Source of the DNA: 73-13 sp035555435
Lineage (GTDB): Bacteria; Actinomycetota; Actinomycetes; Actinomycetales; Microbacteriaceae
Length of the DNA stretch: 26,544 nt
Reading direction: 5' to 3'
NCBI GenBank assembly: GCA_035555435.1
Contig: DATMGN010000028.1
Location: 1-26,544 of the forward strand
The notes below the pieces were generated by a model. It saw only the letters and a program-made list of their open reading frames with translations, did no database searches and had not been told where the DNA came from. The position numbers and the translations under genes were made by a program. Shown here piece by piece: positions 1-7,246 of this stretch (positions within the stretch are counted from its first letter, which is position 1; every line of letters begins with the position of its first letter).

Positions 1-627
1 AGCGGCTGCGATCTGTGGCTCACCGCGGTCTCCTGCGAGGCGTGGCTCGCCAACGGCCCCGACTTCGACGCGATGCTGCAGGGCTATGTCGGGGCGCTCG
101 AGGCGGCAGGGTGGGCGCGCTACGACGAGCAGCTCGAGGTCATCGGGCAGGACCTGTGGACCTTTGTGCACCCCGACCACCCGTCTTGGACGCTGCAGCT
201 CATCACGACGGGCGACTACGAGGGGCGCGCGCCGGAGCTCATCATCCGCATCGTCCTGGGCGCGCCGGCGCGGGACGCTGGGGCGGCCGCCGGGGGAGTC
301 GCCGGCACGGCCGGCGTCGTGCCGGACATCGAGCCGGACGAGCTCGCACTGCCCTGGGACCCCGCTACGCCGGGTCAGGCGCCGGCACCCGGGGTGCCGG
401 CGCAGTACTGCGAGTCCTCGTATCTCCAGCTGCGCTGCATCGCCCGCGCCGATGCGCTGCCGGGGTACGCGCAGACGGTCACCGGCGCCGGCTGGGCGCC
501 GACGGGCGATGCGGGCCCGCTCATCGCGTTCCGAGATCCCGCGCGGGGCGACTCCGTCGTCTACCTGCAGACGGCGCCGGGCGCGGCCGAGGTGCGCGCC
601 TTCATCGATGCGAACGCGGCGAACTGA
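1..627 (+). CDS. Unrecognised protein with internal duplication (5' end missing)
   Basis: The reading frame is open from the first base and stops at TGA 625-627, so the N-terminus lies outside the window. A full-length start cannot be given; the ATG at 73 is internal to the open frame. The 208 visible residues look like two related halves joined by an Ala/Pro/Gly-rich linker (about residues 85-130). Each half has a Cys pair about 7-9 residues apart, then a segment of the form GY-x5-8-AGW (LQGYVGALEAAGW and LPGYAQTVTGAGW), then a strand ending in LQLITT or VYLQTA. The Cys pairs suggest an exported, disulfide-bonded domain, possibly the end of a lipoprotein, but no signal peptide is visible here. 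I do not recognise the family and assign no function. It runs towards a minus-strand tRNA gene five bases downstream. Confidence 0.75.
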   Translation, partial: SGCDLWLTAVSCEAWLANGPDFDAMLQGYVGALEAAGWARYDEQLEVIGQDLWTFVHPDHPSWTLQLITTGDYEGRAPELIIRIVLGAPARDAGAAAGGVAGTAGVVPDIEPDELALPWDPATPGQAPAPGVPAQYCESSYLQLRCIARADALPGYAQTVTGAGWAPTGDAGPLIAFRDPARGDSVVYLQTAPGAAEVRAFIDANAAN

Positions 628-631
628 GATC

Positions 632-707
632 TGGTGGGCGATGCCGGACTCGAACCGACGACCTCTTCGGTGTGAACGAAGCGCGCTACCAACTGCGCCA
701 ATCGCCC
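632..707 (-). tRNA. tRNA-Val (anticodon CAC)
   Basis: A full cloverleaf can be drawn on the minus strand: acceptor GGGCGAT/ATCGCCC, D stem GCGC/GCGC, anticodon stem CTTCG/CGAAG with loop TTCACAC, T stem GTCGG/CCGGC with loop TTCGAGT, discriminator A and an encoded CCA (632-634). Bases 34-36 read CAC, which decodes GUG. It is the only tRNA of the four here whose CCA is encoded. A short hairpin, CCCTG/CAGGG, abuts its 5' end. Confidence 0.96.
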
Positions 708-767
708 CTGCCTTGCAGGGCCCCACCATCTTGCCACAGGCTGACGCGCCCGACTCGCCGTCACGGT

Positions 768-797
768 TTGGTCAGGGTCCGCCAGATCGGGTAACGT
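768..797 (+). promoter_or_regulatory. Candidate promoter of the Gly-Cys-Val tRNA transcript
   Basis: TTGGTC (768-773) and TAACGT (792-797) are 18 bases apart and could be −35 and −10 boxes. They would start transcription about 20 bases before tRNA-Gly. Called by eye only; other spacings are possible. Confidence 0.45.
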
Positions 798-823
798 AGT
801 CGGGCACCGGGAAACCGGAGCAC

Positions 824-895
824 GCGGATGTGGCGCAGTGGTAGCGCATCACCTTGCCAAGGTGAGGGTCGCGAGTTCGAATCTCGTCATCCGCT
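824..895 (+). tRNA. tRNA-Gly (anticodon GCC)
   Basis: Cloverleaf with acceptor GCGGATG/CATCCGC, D stem GCGC/GCGC, anticodon stem TCACC/GGTGA with loop TTGCCAA, T stem GCGAG/CTCGT with loop TTCGAAT, and discriminator T. The anticodon is GCC (codons GGC and GGU). No CCA is encoded. First of three tRNAs that read as one transcript. Confidence 0.97.
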
Positions 896-903
896 CGAGT
901 GAA

Positions 904-915
904 GTCCTGCAGGAC
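904..915. repeat. 12-base palindrome GTCCTGCAGGAC
   Basis: A perfect palindrome in the spacer between tRNA-Gly and tRNA-Cys. Its core TCCTGCAGGA recurs at 23814-23823 between two divergent promoters. It may be a processing or protein site, or chance. Confidence 0.5.
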
Positions 916-927
916 GATCTCAACCAC

Positions 928-998
928 GGTGGCGTGGCCGAGAGGCGAGGCAACGGCCTGCAAAGCCGTGTACACCGGTTCGAATCCGGTCGTCACCT
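928..998 (+). tRNA. tRNA-Cys (anticodon GCA)
   Basis: Acceptor GGTGGCG/CGTCACC with one G-T pair, anticodon stem ACGGC/GCCGT with loop CTGCAAA, T arm CCGG/CCGG with loop TTCGAAT, and discriminator U, as expected for tRNA-Cys. The anticodon is GCA. No CCA is encoded. It sits between the Gly and Val tRNAs with no terminator between them. Confidence 0.97.
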
Positions 999-1052
999 CG
1001 CAAGGCTCAGCATGCTGGGCCGACCGCAGTACAGCACGGCACAACAGAACAC

Positions 1053-1124
1053 GGGCGATTGGCGCAGCGGTAGCGCGCTTCCCTGACACGGAAGAGGTCA
1101 CTGGTTCGATCCCAGTATCGCCCA
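1053..1124 (+). tRNA. tRNA-Val (anticodon GAC)
   Basis: Acceptor GGGCGAT/ATCGCCC, D stem GCGC/GCGC, anticodon stem CTTCC/GGAAG with loop CTGACAC, T stem ACTGG/CCAGT with loop TTCGATC, discriminator A. The anticodon GAC reads GUC and GUU. Acceptor and D stem match the minus-strand tRNA-Val(CAC), so the two are inverted paralogues. No CCA is encoded (CGA follows). Confidence 0.97.
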
Positions 1125-1128
1125 CGAG

Positions 1129-1152
1129 AAACCCCCGGCACCCGGGGGTTTT
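1129..1152 (+). terminator. Intrinsic terminator of the tRNA transcript
   Basis: A perfect 10-bp stem, AAACCCCCGG/CCGGGGGTTT, with a 3-base loop runs into a short T run (1149-1152). It lies 5 bases after tRNA-Val(GAC). Confidence 0.92.
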
Positions 1153-1172
1153 GTCGGCTCTGGGGGTGTCCG

Positions 1173-2330
1173 ATGACGGAGGCGGAACGCGGTGCGGCGG
1201 TCGCGCCGCGTCGTCGCTGGTCCTGGATCATCGTCGGCGTGATGGCCCTCGTCGCCGTCGTCGCGGCGATCGGGGTCCCGCTGCTCGGCGCCCAGGTGCT
1301 GCTGACGCCGCACCACGGCATGACGACCGCCGCGGGCGAGGTCATCGCGATCACCCACAGCGAGATCACGCTGACGAAGACCGCGGCCGGGCAGCGGATC
1401 GGCACCTACGGGTTGCACTGGGACACCGGCGCGGGCCCGCAGACCGGGACCGCGATCGTCGGCCCCGTCTCGGCGACGACCGACGACTCCGTGACGCGCC
1501 CCATCTCGCAGGTCCGTGGCGAGCTGCCCGTCGGCACCGCGGTCGTGCTCGACCCCAACGTCTGGAACACGGACCCGGAGACCGCGCTCGGCATCGCGTT
1601 CACCGAGGTCGACATCGAGGGCCAGCTCGGCGCGATGCCCGCGTGGCAGGTCCCCGGCGATGACTCGACGTGGGTGCTCTTCGTTCACGGCATCGACGGG
1701 CTGCGCCAGAGCGCGCTGCGCCCCCTCCCGCAGATCGTCGACGCGGGACTGCCCGCGCTCGTCATCACCTACCGCAACGACGCGGGCGCGCCGAGCAGCC
1801 CCAACGGGCTCATCTCGCTCGGCGAGACGGAGTGGAAGGACCTCGAGTCCGCCGCCGCGTACGCGATCGACCAGGGTGCCGAGCATTTCGTCCTCTATGG
1901 CGACTCGATGGGCGGCAGCATCGTGACGCAGTTCATGCACCGCTCGCAGTACGCGGACCGCGTCGTCGGGATGGTGCTCGACGCGCCCGTGCTCAACTGG
2001 GCGGGGGTGCTCCAGAATCAGGCGGACCGGCTCCACTTCGGCGCGTTCGGCGGGCTCGTGCAGCTGGCCGTGCAGTGGCGCGGCGGCATCGACCTCGGCG
2101 TCCTCGACGAGCTCGACCAGACCGAGCCGTTCCAGCAGCTGCCGATCCTGCTCTTCCAGGGGCTCGCCGACCCGCTCGTGCCGCATGCCGAGAGTGAGCA
2201 GTTCGCCGACTCGGTGTCGGACGCGCAGTACGTCCCCGTGCCCGGCGCCGGCCACATCCAGAGCTGGAACGTCGACCCCGCGTCCTACGAGGCGAAGCTC
2301 GCGGCATTCCTCGCGCAGTTCGGCGGCTAG
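1173..2330 (+). CDS. Membrane-anchored alpha/beta hydrolase
   Basis: The 385-residue product has a short basic N-terminus (RRR at 13-15), then one hydrophobic segment (about 17-40) that should act as an uncleaved membrane anchor, leaving the catalytic domain outside the cell. From about residue 160 it follows the serine alpha/beta-hydrolase plan: strand and oxyanion HG (H172-G173), nucleophile elbow G-D-S-M-G-G with S245, acid D333 in GLADPLVP, and base H361 in AGH. Residues 45-155 form a lead-in domain I do not recognise. The substrate is unknown; esterase, lipase or peptidase activity are all possible. Start ATG 1173 is preceded by GGGGG at 1162-1166 as a ribosome site. The stop TAG is interlocked with the stop of the convergent DUF3097 gene. 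Confidence 0.9.
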   Translation: MTEAERGAAVAPRRRWSWIIVGVMALVAVVAAIGVPLLGAQVLLTPHHGMTTAAGEVIAITHSEITLTKTAAGQRIGTYGLHWDTGAGPQTGTAIVGPVSATTDDSVTRPISQVRGELPVGTAVVLDPNVWNTDPETALGIAFTEVDIEGQLGAMPAWQVPGDDSTWVLFVHGIDGLRQSALRPLPQIVDAGLPALVITYRNDAGAPSSPNGLISLGETEWKDLESAAAYAIDQGAEHFVLYGDSMGGSIVTQFMHRSQYADRVVGMVLDAPVLNWAGVLQNQADRLHFGAFGGLVQLAVQWRGGIDLGVLDELDQTEPFQQLPILLFQGLADPLVPHAESEQFADSVSDAQYVPVPGAGHIQSWNVDPASYEAKLAAFLAQFGG

Positions 2331-3169
2331 TCGCCCTCGGTGACGAAGTCGATGAGCTCCTCGACGCGTCCGAGCAGTGCGGGCTCGAGGTCGGCGTAGG
2401 TCTCGACCGCGCCGAGGATCCGGCGCCACGCCGCGGCGATGTCGGCCTGCGTGGCGTGCGGCCAGCCGAACGCCTGACACACGCCGTGCTTCCACTCGAC
2501 GTCGCGCGGGACCGTCGGCCAGGCGTCGATTCGCAGGGCGCGCGGGGTCACCGCTTGCCAGACGTCGACATAGGGGTGGCCGAGGACGAGCGTGTGGGCG
2601 CCGTGCGGCGAGCGCGTCACCGCGTCGGCGATGCGCGACTCCTTCGAACCGGGGACCAGATGGTCGACGAGGACGCCGATGCGGCGGCCGCGGGACGGCC
2701 GGAAATCCGCGAGGAAGGCCTCGAGGTGATCGACCCCCTCGAGGTACTCCACGACGACGCCCTCGACCCGCAGGTCGGCGCCCCAGACACGCTCGACGAG
2801 CTCCGCGTCATGCCGCCCCTCGACGAGGATGCGGCTGCCGCGGGCGACCCGGGCGCGCTCCTGCGGGGCGGCGATGGAGCCCGACGCGGTGCGCGCGGGC
2901 CCCGCCGACGCCGTCTTCGGCACGATCAGGCGCACGGCTTCCCCGTCGATCAGGAACCCGTCGCCGAGGGGGAACCATCGCACACGGCCCGCCCCGTCCT
3001 CGAGCGCGACGGTCGACTTCTCGGTCGCGACGACGGCGCCCGTCCAGCCGCCCGCGGCGACCTCCACGACGAGGCCGCGCTCCGCGGCGAGCACGGGGAT
3101 CGCCGGACGGCCGACGCTGCGCCAGTCGCCCGCCAACACATCCGGTCCATAGCGGTCGTCGAAGCCCAC
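2327..3169 (-). CDS. DUF3097 family protein
   Basis: The 280-residue product matches my memory of DUF3097, a conserved actinobacterial family of unknown function. It opens with the typical block around RYGPDVLAGDW (about 6-16), followed by a small beta-rich domain (VVEVAAGGWTGAVV and FPLGDGFLIDGEAVRL) and, from about residue 110, an alpha/beta domain with SRILVEGRHDAELVERVWG and GVLVDHLVPGSKE, reminiscent of a Toprim-like fold (the E of VEGRHDAE and the D of VDHLVPG). That fold is my inference. The start is GTG at 3169: a TAGCCT hexamer lies 6 bases upstream, which fits a leaderless message. It ends by convergent overlap with the hydrolase gene at the sequence CTAG. Confidence 0.87.
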   Translation of the reverse strand: MGFDDRYGPDVLAGDWRSVGRPAIPVLAAERGLVVEVAAGGWTGAVVATEKSTVALEDGAGRVRWFPLGDGFLIDGEAVRLIVPKTASAGPARTASGSIAAPQERARVARGSRILVEGRHDAELVERVWGADLRVEGVVVEYLEGVDHLEAFLADFRPSRGRRIGVLVDHLVPGSKESRIADAVTRSPHGAHTLVLGHPYVDVWQAVTPRALRIDAWPTVPRDVEWKHGVCQAFGWPHATQADIAAAWRRILGAVETYADLEPALLGRVEELIDFVTEGD

Positions 3170-3175
3170 CGGGTG

Positions 3176-3181
3176 AGGCTA
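3176..3181 (-). promoter_or_regulatory. −10 box TAGCCT of the DUF3097 gene
   Basis: Read on the minus strand, TAGCCT is followed by 6 bases (CACCCG) and then the GTG start. Transcription would begin at or within a base or two of the start codon. There is no ribosome site, as expected for a leaderless mRNA. Confidence 0.6.
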
Positions 3182-3220
3182 AGCGAGCCGGCTCGGCGCG
3201 CCGCGGCGACATGCCCCGAG

Positions 3221-3245
3221 TGACCGATTGTCATACCGTCGGTCA
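3221..3245. promoter_or_regulatory. Palindromic operator candidate ahead of the MFS gene
   Basis: Perfect inverted repeat TGACCGA-N11-TCGGTCA. It contains TTGTCA (3228-3233), a good −35 match, and ends 8 bases before the −10 box. Size and place fit a TetR- or MarR-type repressor site, but no regulator gene lies next to it. Confidence 0.5.
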
Positions 3246-3252
3246 TCTGGGC

Positions 3253-3258
3253 TACCGT
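3253..3258 (+). promoter_or_regulatory. −10 box TACCGT of the MFS exporter gene
   Basis: TACCGT ends 6 bases before ATG 3265, implying a leaderless or near-leaderless message. TACCGTCG-GTCAT also occurs one step upstream at 3234-3246, so the promoter holds a 19-base-spaced imperfect direct repeat. Confidence 0.55.
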
Positions 3259-3264
3259 CGAGTC

Positions 3265-4653
3265 ATGCAGCGCGGCGGACGATGGGGACTCGTCGTCGTC
3301 GCGGTCGCCTACGCCTCGCTCCTCGGCACGCTCGTGCAGTCGATCGCCGTGCCGATCCTCGGACGCGTGCCCGACTACCTCGACACGACGCCCGCGGCGG
3401 CGACCTGGATCTTCACGGCGATGCTGCTGTCCGGGGCGGTCGCCAGCGTCCTCATGGGCCGCCTCGCCGACATGTACGGCAAGCGCCGCGTGCTCCTCGT
3501 GTGCCTGGCGATCCTCGTCCTCGGCTCGGTGATCGGCGCGCTCGCGCAGGAGATCATCACGCTCATCATCGGGCGCGCGTTCCAGGGCTTCGCGGTCGCG
3601 ACCGTGCCGATCGCGTTCGGCATCCTCCGCGACGGGGGCACCGGCCGGCGACTCATCCGCGGCATCGCCGCCGTGACCGTGACGACCCAGATCGCGGGCG
3701 GCTTCGGCGCGGCGGTGTCCGGCGTCGTCGCCGAGTACCTCTCCTGGCAGGCGCTGTTCTGGGGCAGCGCCGCGCTCGGCGTCCTCGCGGCAGTCGCGAC
3801 CTGGCTCTGGGTGCCCGACGACGCGGGACAGCCGGGCTCCCGCTTCGACCCCGTCGGCACCATCGGACTCGTCGTCGGGCTCACGGGCCTGCTCCTCGGC
3901 GTCGCGAACGGCGGCGCGTGGGGCTGGGGGAGTGTCGCGACACTGGGCTGCCTACTCGGCGGCGTCGCGACGCTCGTGCTGTGGGGCTGGTACGAGGCGC
4001 GCCGACGCTCGCCGCTCGTCGACGTCCGGCTGCTCGCCTCCAGGCCCGTGCTGCTGACAAACCTCGCCGCGCTGCTCTTCGGCTTCGGCATGTACGCGAT
4101 CCTCGTCACGATGCCGCAGATCGTCGTCGCACCGATCGAGACGGGCTACGGTCTCGGCGAGAGCGTCATGACCGCGGGCCTCGTGGGCGCGCCGTCGATC
4201 GTGCTCGCGCTCGTCGCGCCCTACGCCGCGACCTGGCTCATCCGGCGGATCAGCGCCGCGTGGACGCTCGGCACCGGGGCCGCGGTGCTCGCGCTCGCCT
4301 ACCTGCTGCTCGCGATCTCCCACGCCTCGGTCTGGGACTTCGTCGTCGCGAACGCGATCGTCACGGTCGGTCTCTCCTTCGGCATGGCCGCGATGCCGGC
4401 GCTCATCCTCTCGCTCGTGCCGCGGGAGCAGAGCGCCGAGGCCAACGGCGTCAACACGGTCGTGCGCACCGCGGGCATGGCGCTGTCGACCGCCGTGACC
4501 GCCGCCATCATCTCCGCGTTCGTCGTCCGGGACGGCTTCGGCGCGGGCGTCCTGCCGTCGCACGACGCGTACTTCGTCGCGTTCGCGGTCGCCGCCGCCG
4601 GATGCCTGCTCGTCTTGCCCGTCGTCGCGTTCATTCGGGTGCCGAAGCCCTGA
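3265..4653 (+). CDS. MFS transporter, DHA2 (14-helix drug:H+ antiporter) type
   Basis: The 462-residue, very hydrophobic protein carries MFS motif A between helices 2 and 3 as GRLADMYGKRR (about 70-80), followed by a third helix and an R-A-F-Q-G-F helix-4 start. A loop of form WYEARRRSPLVDVRLL near the middle is typical of the EmrB/QacA (DHA2) group, and the number of hydrophobic stretches fits 14 helices. It probably exports small hydrophobic or cationic compounds with proton exchange at the cytoplasmic membrane; the substrate cannot be read from sequence. An open frame continues far upstream, but the transporter homology begins at ATG 3265, directly after a −10-like hexamer. The 25-bp palindrome over its promoter suggests repressor control. 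Confidence 0.9.
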   Translation: MQRGGRWGLVVVAVAYASLLGTLVQSIAVPILGRVPDYLDTTPAAATWIFTAMLLSGAVASVLMGRLADMYGKRRVLLVCLAILVLGSVIGALAQEIITLIIGRAFQGFAVATVPIAFGILRDGGTGRRLIRGIAAVTVTTQIAGGFGAAVSGVVAEYLSWQALFWGSAALGVLAAVATWLWVPDDAGQPGSRFDPVGTIGLVVGLTGLLLGVANGGAWGWGSVATLGCLLGGVATLVLWGWYEARRRSPLVDVRLLASRPVLLTNLAALLFGFGMYAILVTMPQIVVAPIETGYGLGESVMTAGLVGAPSIVLALVAPYAATWLIRRISAAWTLGTGAAVLALAYLLLAISHASVWDFVVANAIVTVGLSFGMAAMPALILSLVPREQSAEANGVNTVVRTAGMALSTAVTAAIISAFVVRDGFGAGVLPSHDAYFVAFAVAAAGCLLVLPVVAFIRVPKP

Positions 4654-4682
4654 GCCGCACCGCCGCGCCGGGGCCCGCCGGG

Positions 4683-4688
4683 TAGGCT
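4683..4688 (+). promoter_or_regulatory. −10 box TAGGCT of thrS
   Basis: TAGGCT ends 8 bases before GTG 4697. The same hexamer sits 6-8 bases before the rarA and cyclophilin starts. It supports the GTG start and a leaderless thrS message. Confidence 0.6.
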
Positions 4689-4696
4689 TGCACGCC

Positions 4697-6655
4697 GTGG
4701 CACCCACCGGATTCGACCTGTTCTCCGACCGCTCCGTCGTCGCGATGCGCGTCGACGGCGTTCTCAAGGATCTGGCCGCCACGGTCACCGGTGACGAGAC
4801 GATCGAGCCGGTCGAGATCGACTCGCCCGACGGCCTCGCGATCCTCCGGCACTCCGCCGCGCACGTCGCCGCGCAGGCCGTCCAGCGCCTCAACCCGGAG
4901 GCGAAGCTCGGCATCGGGCCGCCCATCGACAACGGCTTCTACTACGACTTCCAGATCGCCGAGCCGCTGACCCCCGAGGACCTCAAGGCGATCGGCAAGG
5001 AGATGGACCGCATCCAGCGGGCGGGCCAGCGATTCGTGCGCCGCGTCGTCACCGAGGAGGAGGCGCGCGCCGAGCTCGCGCACGAGCCGTTCAAGCTCGA
5101 GCTCATCGGGCTCAAGGGCGCGGCGACCGACGGCAAGGATGGCGAGTCGGTCGAGGTCGGCGACGGGGAGCTGACGATCTACGACAACGTCGACCCGCGC
5201 ACCGGCGAGACCGTCTGGAAGGACCTCTGTCGTGGTCCGCACCTGCCGAACACCCGCATGATCGGCAACGGCTGGGCGCTGCAGCGCGTCGCGGGCGCCT
5301 ACTGGCGGGGGAGCGAGAAGAACCCGCAGTTGCAGCGGGTCTACGGCACCGCCTGGGCGACGAAGGACGACCTGCGGGCCTACCAGGAGCGCCTCGAGGA
5401 GGCCGCCAAGCGCGATCATCGCAAGCTCGGCAAGGACCTCGACCTGTTCTCCTTTCCGGAGGAGATCGGCTCGGGCCTGTCCGTGTGGCACCCCCGCGGC
5501 GGCATCATCCGGCACGAGATGGAGGCGCACGCGCGCGCCCGCCACCTCGCCGAGGGCTACAGCGTCGTGTACACGCCGCACATCTCCAAGCGCGACCTGT
5601 TCGCGACCTCCGGCCACCTCGCGACCTACGCGGAGGGCATGTGGCCGCCGCTGCGGATGGACGAGGAGGTCGACGAGCATGGGCACGTCACCAAGGAGGG
5701 CTTCGACTACTACCTGAAGCCCATGAACTGCCCGATGCACATCCTCATCTACAAGGAGCGGCCGCGCTCCTACCGAGATCTGCCGCTGCGCCTCACCGAA
5801 AACGGCACCGTCTATCGCAATGAGCTCTCCGGGGCGCTGCACGGGCTCACCCGCGTCCGCGGCTTCACGCAGGACGACGCGCACCTGTTCGTCACGCCCG
5901 ACCAGCTCGAGGCCGAGGTCGCGAAGGTGCTCGAGTTCGTGCTGAGCCTGCTGCGCGACTTCGGGCTCAGCGAGTTCGAGCTCGAGCTGTCGATGAAGGA
6001 CGACGAGAAGTCGAAGTGGATCGGCTCGGAGGAGTACTGGGAGTCCTCCACGCAGGCGCTGCGCCAGGTCGCGCTCGCCTCGGGGCTGCGACTCACGGAG
6101 GTGCCGGGCGAGGCCGCGTTCTACGGGCCGAAGATCGACCTCAAGACGAAGGACGCCCTCGGTCGCACCTGGCAGCTGTCGACCGTCCAGGTCGACCCCA
6201 ACCTGCCGGAGCGCTTCGACCTCGAGTACACGGCGCCGGACGGTTCCAAGCAGCGCCCCATCATGATCCACCGGGCACTGATGGGCTCGATCGAACGGTT
6301 CTTCGCGATCCTGCTCGAGCACTACGCGGGCGCGTTCCCGGTCTGGCTCGCTCCTGTCCAGGTCGTCGGCGTGCCGGTCGCCGACCACCACGAGCCCTAC
6401 CTCGCGGGCGTCTTCGACCGCCTCCGCGCGGGCGGGATCCGGGGCGAGCTCGACGTCTCCGACGAGCGCATGCAGAAGAAGATCCGCAACGCCTCGCTCG
6501 CGAAGGTGCCCTACGTGCTCATCGCGGGCGACCAGGACGAAGCCGCGGGGACCGTGAGCTTCCGATTCCGGGACGGGACGCAGGAGAACGCGATCCCGAT
6601 CGACGACGCGATCGCCCGGATCGCCGACGCGATCGCGACGAAGGCGCAGGTCTGA
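4697..6655 (+). CDS. thrS: Threonine--tRNA ligase
   Basis: Charges tRNA-Thr in the cytoplasm. In order: a short N-terminal TGS-like domain (about 1-45), an editing domain with HxxxH at H52-H56 (RHSAAH), then the class II catalytic core. Zinc ligands are C345 (MNCPMH), H396 (DDAHLF) and H525 (MIHRALMGSIERF). Motif 2 is TVYRNELSGALHGLTRVRGF, motif 3 HRALMGSIERF. A C-terminal anticodon-binding domain (about 550-652) follows. The 652 residues are in the usual range, but the TGS part looks shorter than in E. coli or mycobacteria. I take GTG 4697 over the in-frame TTG at 4688 because TTG 4688 overlaps the −10 box. Its stop overlaps the HIT start by one base (TGATG), so the two are translationally coupled. 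There is no room for a T-box leader. Confidence 0.97.
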   Translation: MAPTGFDLFSDRSVVAMRVDGVLKDLAATVTGDETIEPVEIDSPDGLAILRHSAAHVAAQAVQRLNPEAKLGIGPPIDNGFYYDFQIAEPLTPEDLKAIGKEMDRIQRAGQRFVRRVVTEEEARAELAHEPFKLELIGLKGAATDGKDGESVEVGDGELTIYDNVDPRTGETVWKDLCRGPHLPNTRMIGNGWALQRVAGAYWRGSEKNPQLQRVYGTAWATKDDLRAYQERLEEAAKRDHRKLGKDLDLFSFPEEIGSGLSVWHPRGGIIRHEMEAHARARHLAEGYSVVYTPHISKRDLFATSGHLATYAEGMWPPLRMDEEVDEHGHVTKEGFDYYLKPMNCPMHILIYKERPRSYRDLPLRLTENGTVYRNELSGALHGLTRVRGFTQDDAHLFVTPDQLEAEVAKVLEFVLSLLRDFGLSEFELELSMKDDEKSKWIGSEEYWESSTQALRQVALASGLRLTEVPGEAAFYGPKIDLKTKDALGRTWQLSTVQVDPNLPERFDLEYTAPDGSKQRPIMIHRALMGSIERFFAILLEHYAGAFPVWLAPVQVVGVPVADHHEPYLAGVFDRLRAGGIRGELDVSDERMQKKIRNASLAKVPYVLIAGDQDEAAGTVSFRFRDGTQENAIPIDDAIARIADAIATKAQV

Positions 6656-7233
6656 TGGCGTTCGTCGGTGACATCCCGGCCGATTACGACGGCGCCGAGT
6701 ACGAGGGCGCCGAACCGTCGACGCGGTTCGCGGCGGTCCCGGACGGTTTCGAGCGTCTCTGGACGCCGCACCGCATCGCCTACATCCAGGACGGCCAGAT
6801 GCCGGCCAAGGACGAGTGCCCATTCTGTATCGCGCCGAGCATGTCCGACGAGGACGCGCTCATCGTCGCGCGCGGCACCCACGCCTACGTGCTGCTGAAC
6901 CTCTACCCCTACAACTCGGGCCACCTGCTCGTGTGCCCATACCGCCACGTCGCGACGTACGATCTGGCGACCCCGGAGGAGATCCTCGAGATCGGTGAGC
7001 TCACCCAGACGGCGATGCGGGTCGTCACCGCGACCGCCCACGCGCACGGCTTCAACATCGGCATGAACCAGGGCCGGATCGCCGGCGCCGGTATAGCCGA
7101 CCACCTCCATCAGCACATCGTGCCGCGCTGGACGCTCGACGCGAACTTCTTCCCGATCATCGCGCGCACGAAGCCGCTGCCCCGCCTCCTCGGCGAGGTG
7201 CGCGCGGAGATCGCCGCCGCCTGGCCCAACTAG
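6655..7233 (+). CDS. HIT-family protein, Rv2613c-like Ap4A phosphorylase
   Basis: The 192-residue protein has the histidine-triad motif H150-x-H152-x-H154 (HLHQHIVPRW), preceded by NQGRIAGAGIADH, and a zinc-site pair C55-P-F-C58 with H98 as a likely further ligand. This layout, and its place directly after thrS, match mycobacterial Rv2613c, a diadenosine tetraphosphate phosphorylase. The expected reaction is Ap4A plus phosphate to ATP plus ADP. Aminoacyl-tRNA synthetases are a source of Ap4A, so the pairing with thrS makes sense. Translation is coupled to thrS through a one-base overlap. In mycobacteria pgsA and the PIM genes follow; here pdxS follows directly. The TAG stop also forms the first half of the next gene's −10 box. 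Confidence 0.9.
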   Translation: MAFVGDIPADYDGAEYEGAEPSTRFAAVPDGFERLWTPHRIAYIQDGQMPAKDECPFCIAPSMSDEDALIVARGTHAYVLLNLYPYNSGHLLVCPYRHVATYDLATPEEILEIGELTQTAMRVVTATAHAHGFNIGMNQGRIAGAGIADHLHQHIVPRWTLDANFFPIIARTKPLPRLLGEVRAEIAAAWPN

Positions 7234-7236
7234 AAT
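7231..7236 (+). promoter_or_regulatory. −10 box TAGAAT of pdxS, made from the HIT stop codon
   Basis: TAGAAT begins with the TAG stop of the HIT gene and lies 10 bases before ATG 7247, giving a 5' leader of only a few bases. The ten bases TAGAATCGAC recur exactly at the MFS-yebC junction (11565-11574). Confidence 0.65.
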
Positions 7237-7246
7237 CGACGGCATC

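Noticed and set aside
824..1124. Repeated short identical blocks in the tRNA region as a CRISPR-like array
   Set aside because: The shared blocks are D and T arms of tRNAs. There are no regular spacers.
632..1152. tRNA cluster as an integration (att) site of a mobile element
   Set aside because: No integrase, no direct repeat of a tRNA 3' end and no foreign-looking genes on either side.
4654..4696. Possible T-box or attenuator ahead of thrS
   Set aside because: Only 43 bases separate the MFS stop from the start, and the −10 box is 8 bases from the start. No room for a leader RNA.
4631..6823. Very long open frame antisense to thrS and HIT; similar ones at 7157-9493 and 17641-20502
   Set aside because: High-GC genes leave the opposite strand open. 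The translations are low-complexity Arg/Asp/Glu/Leu-rich sequence without domains, opposite firmly identified genes.
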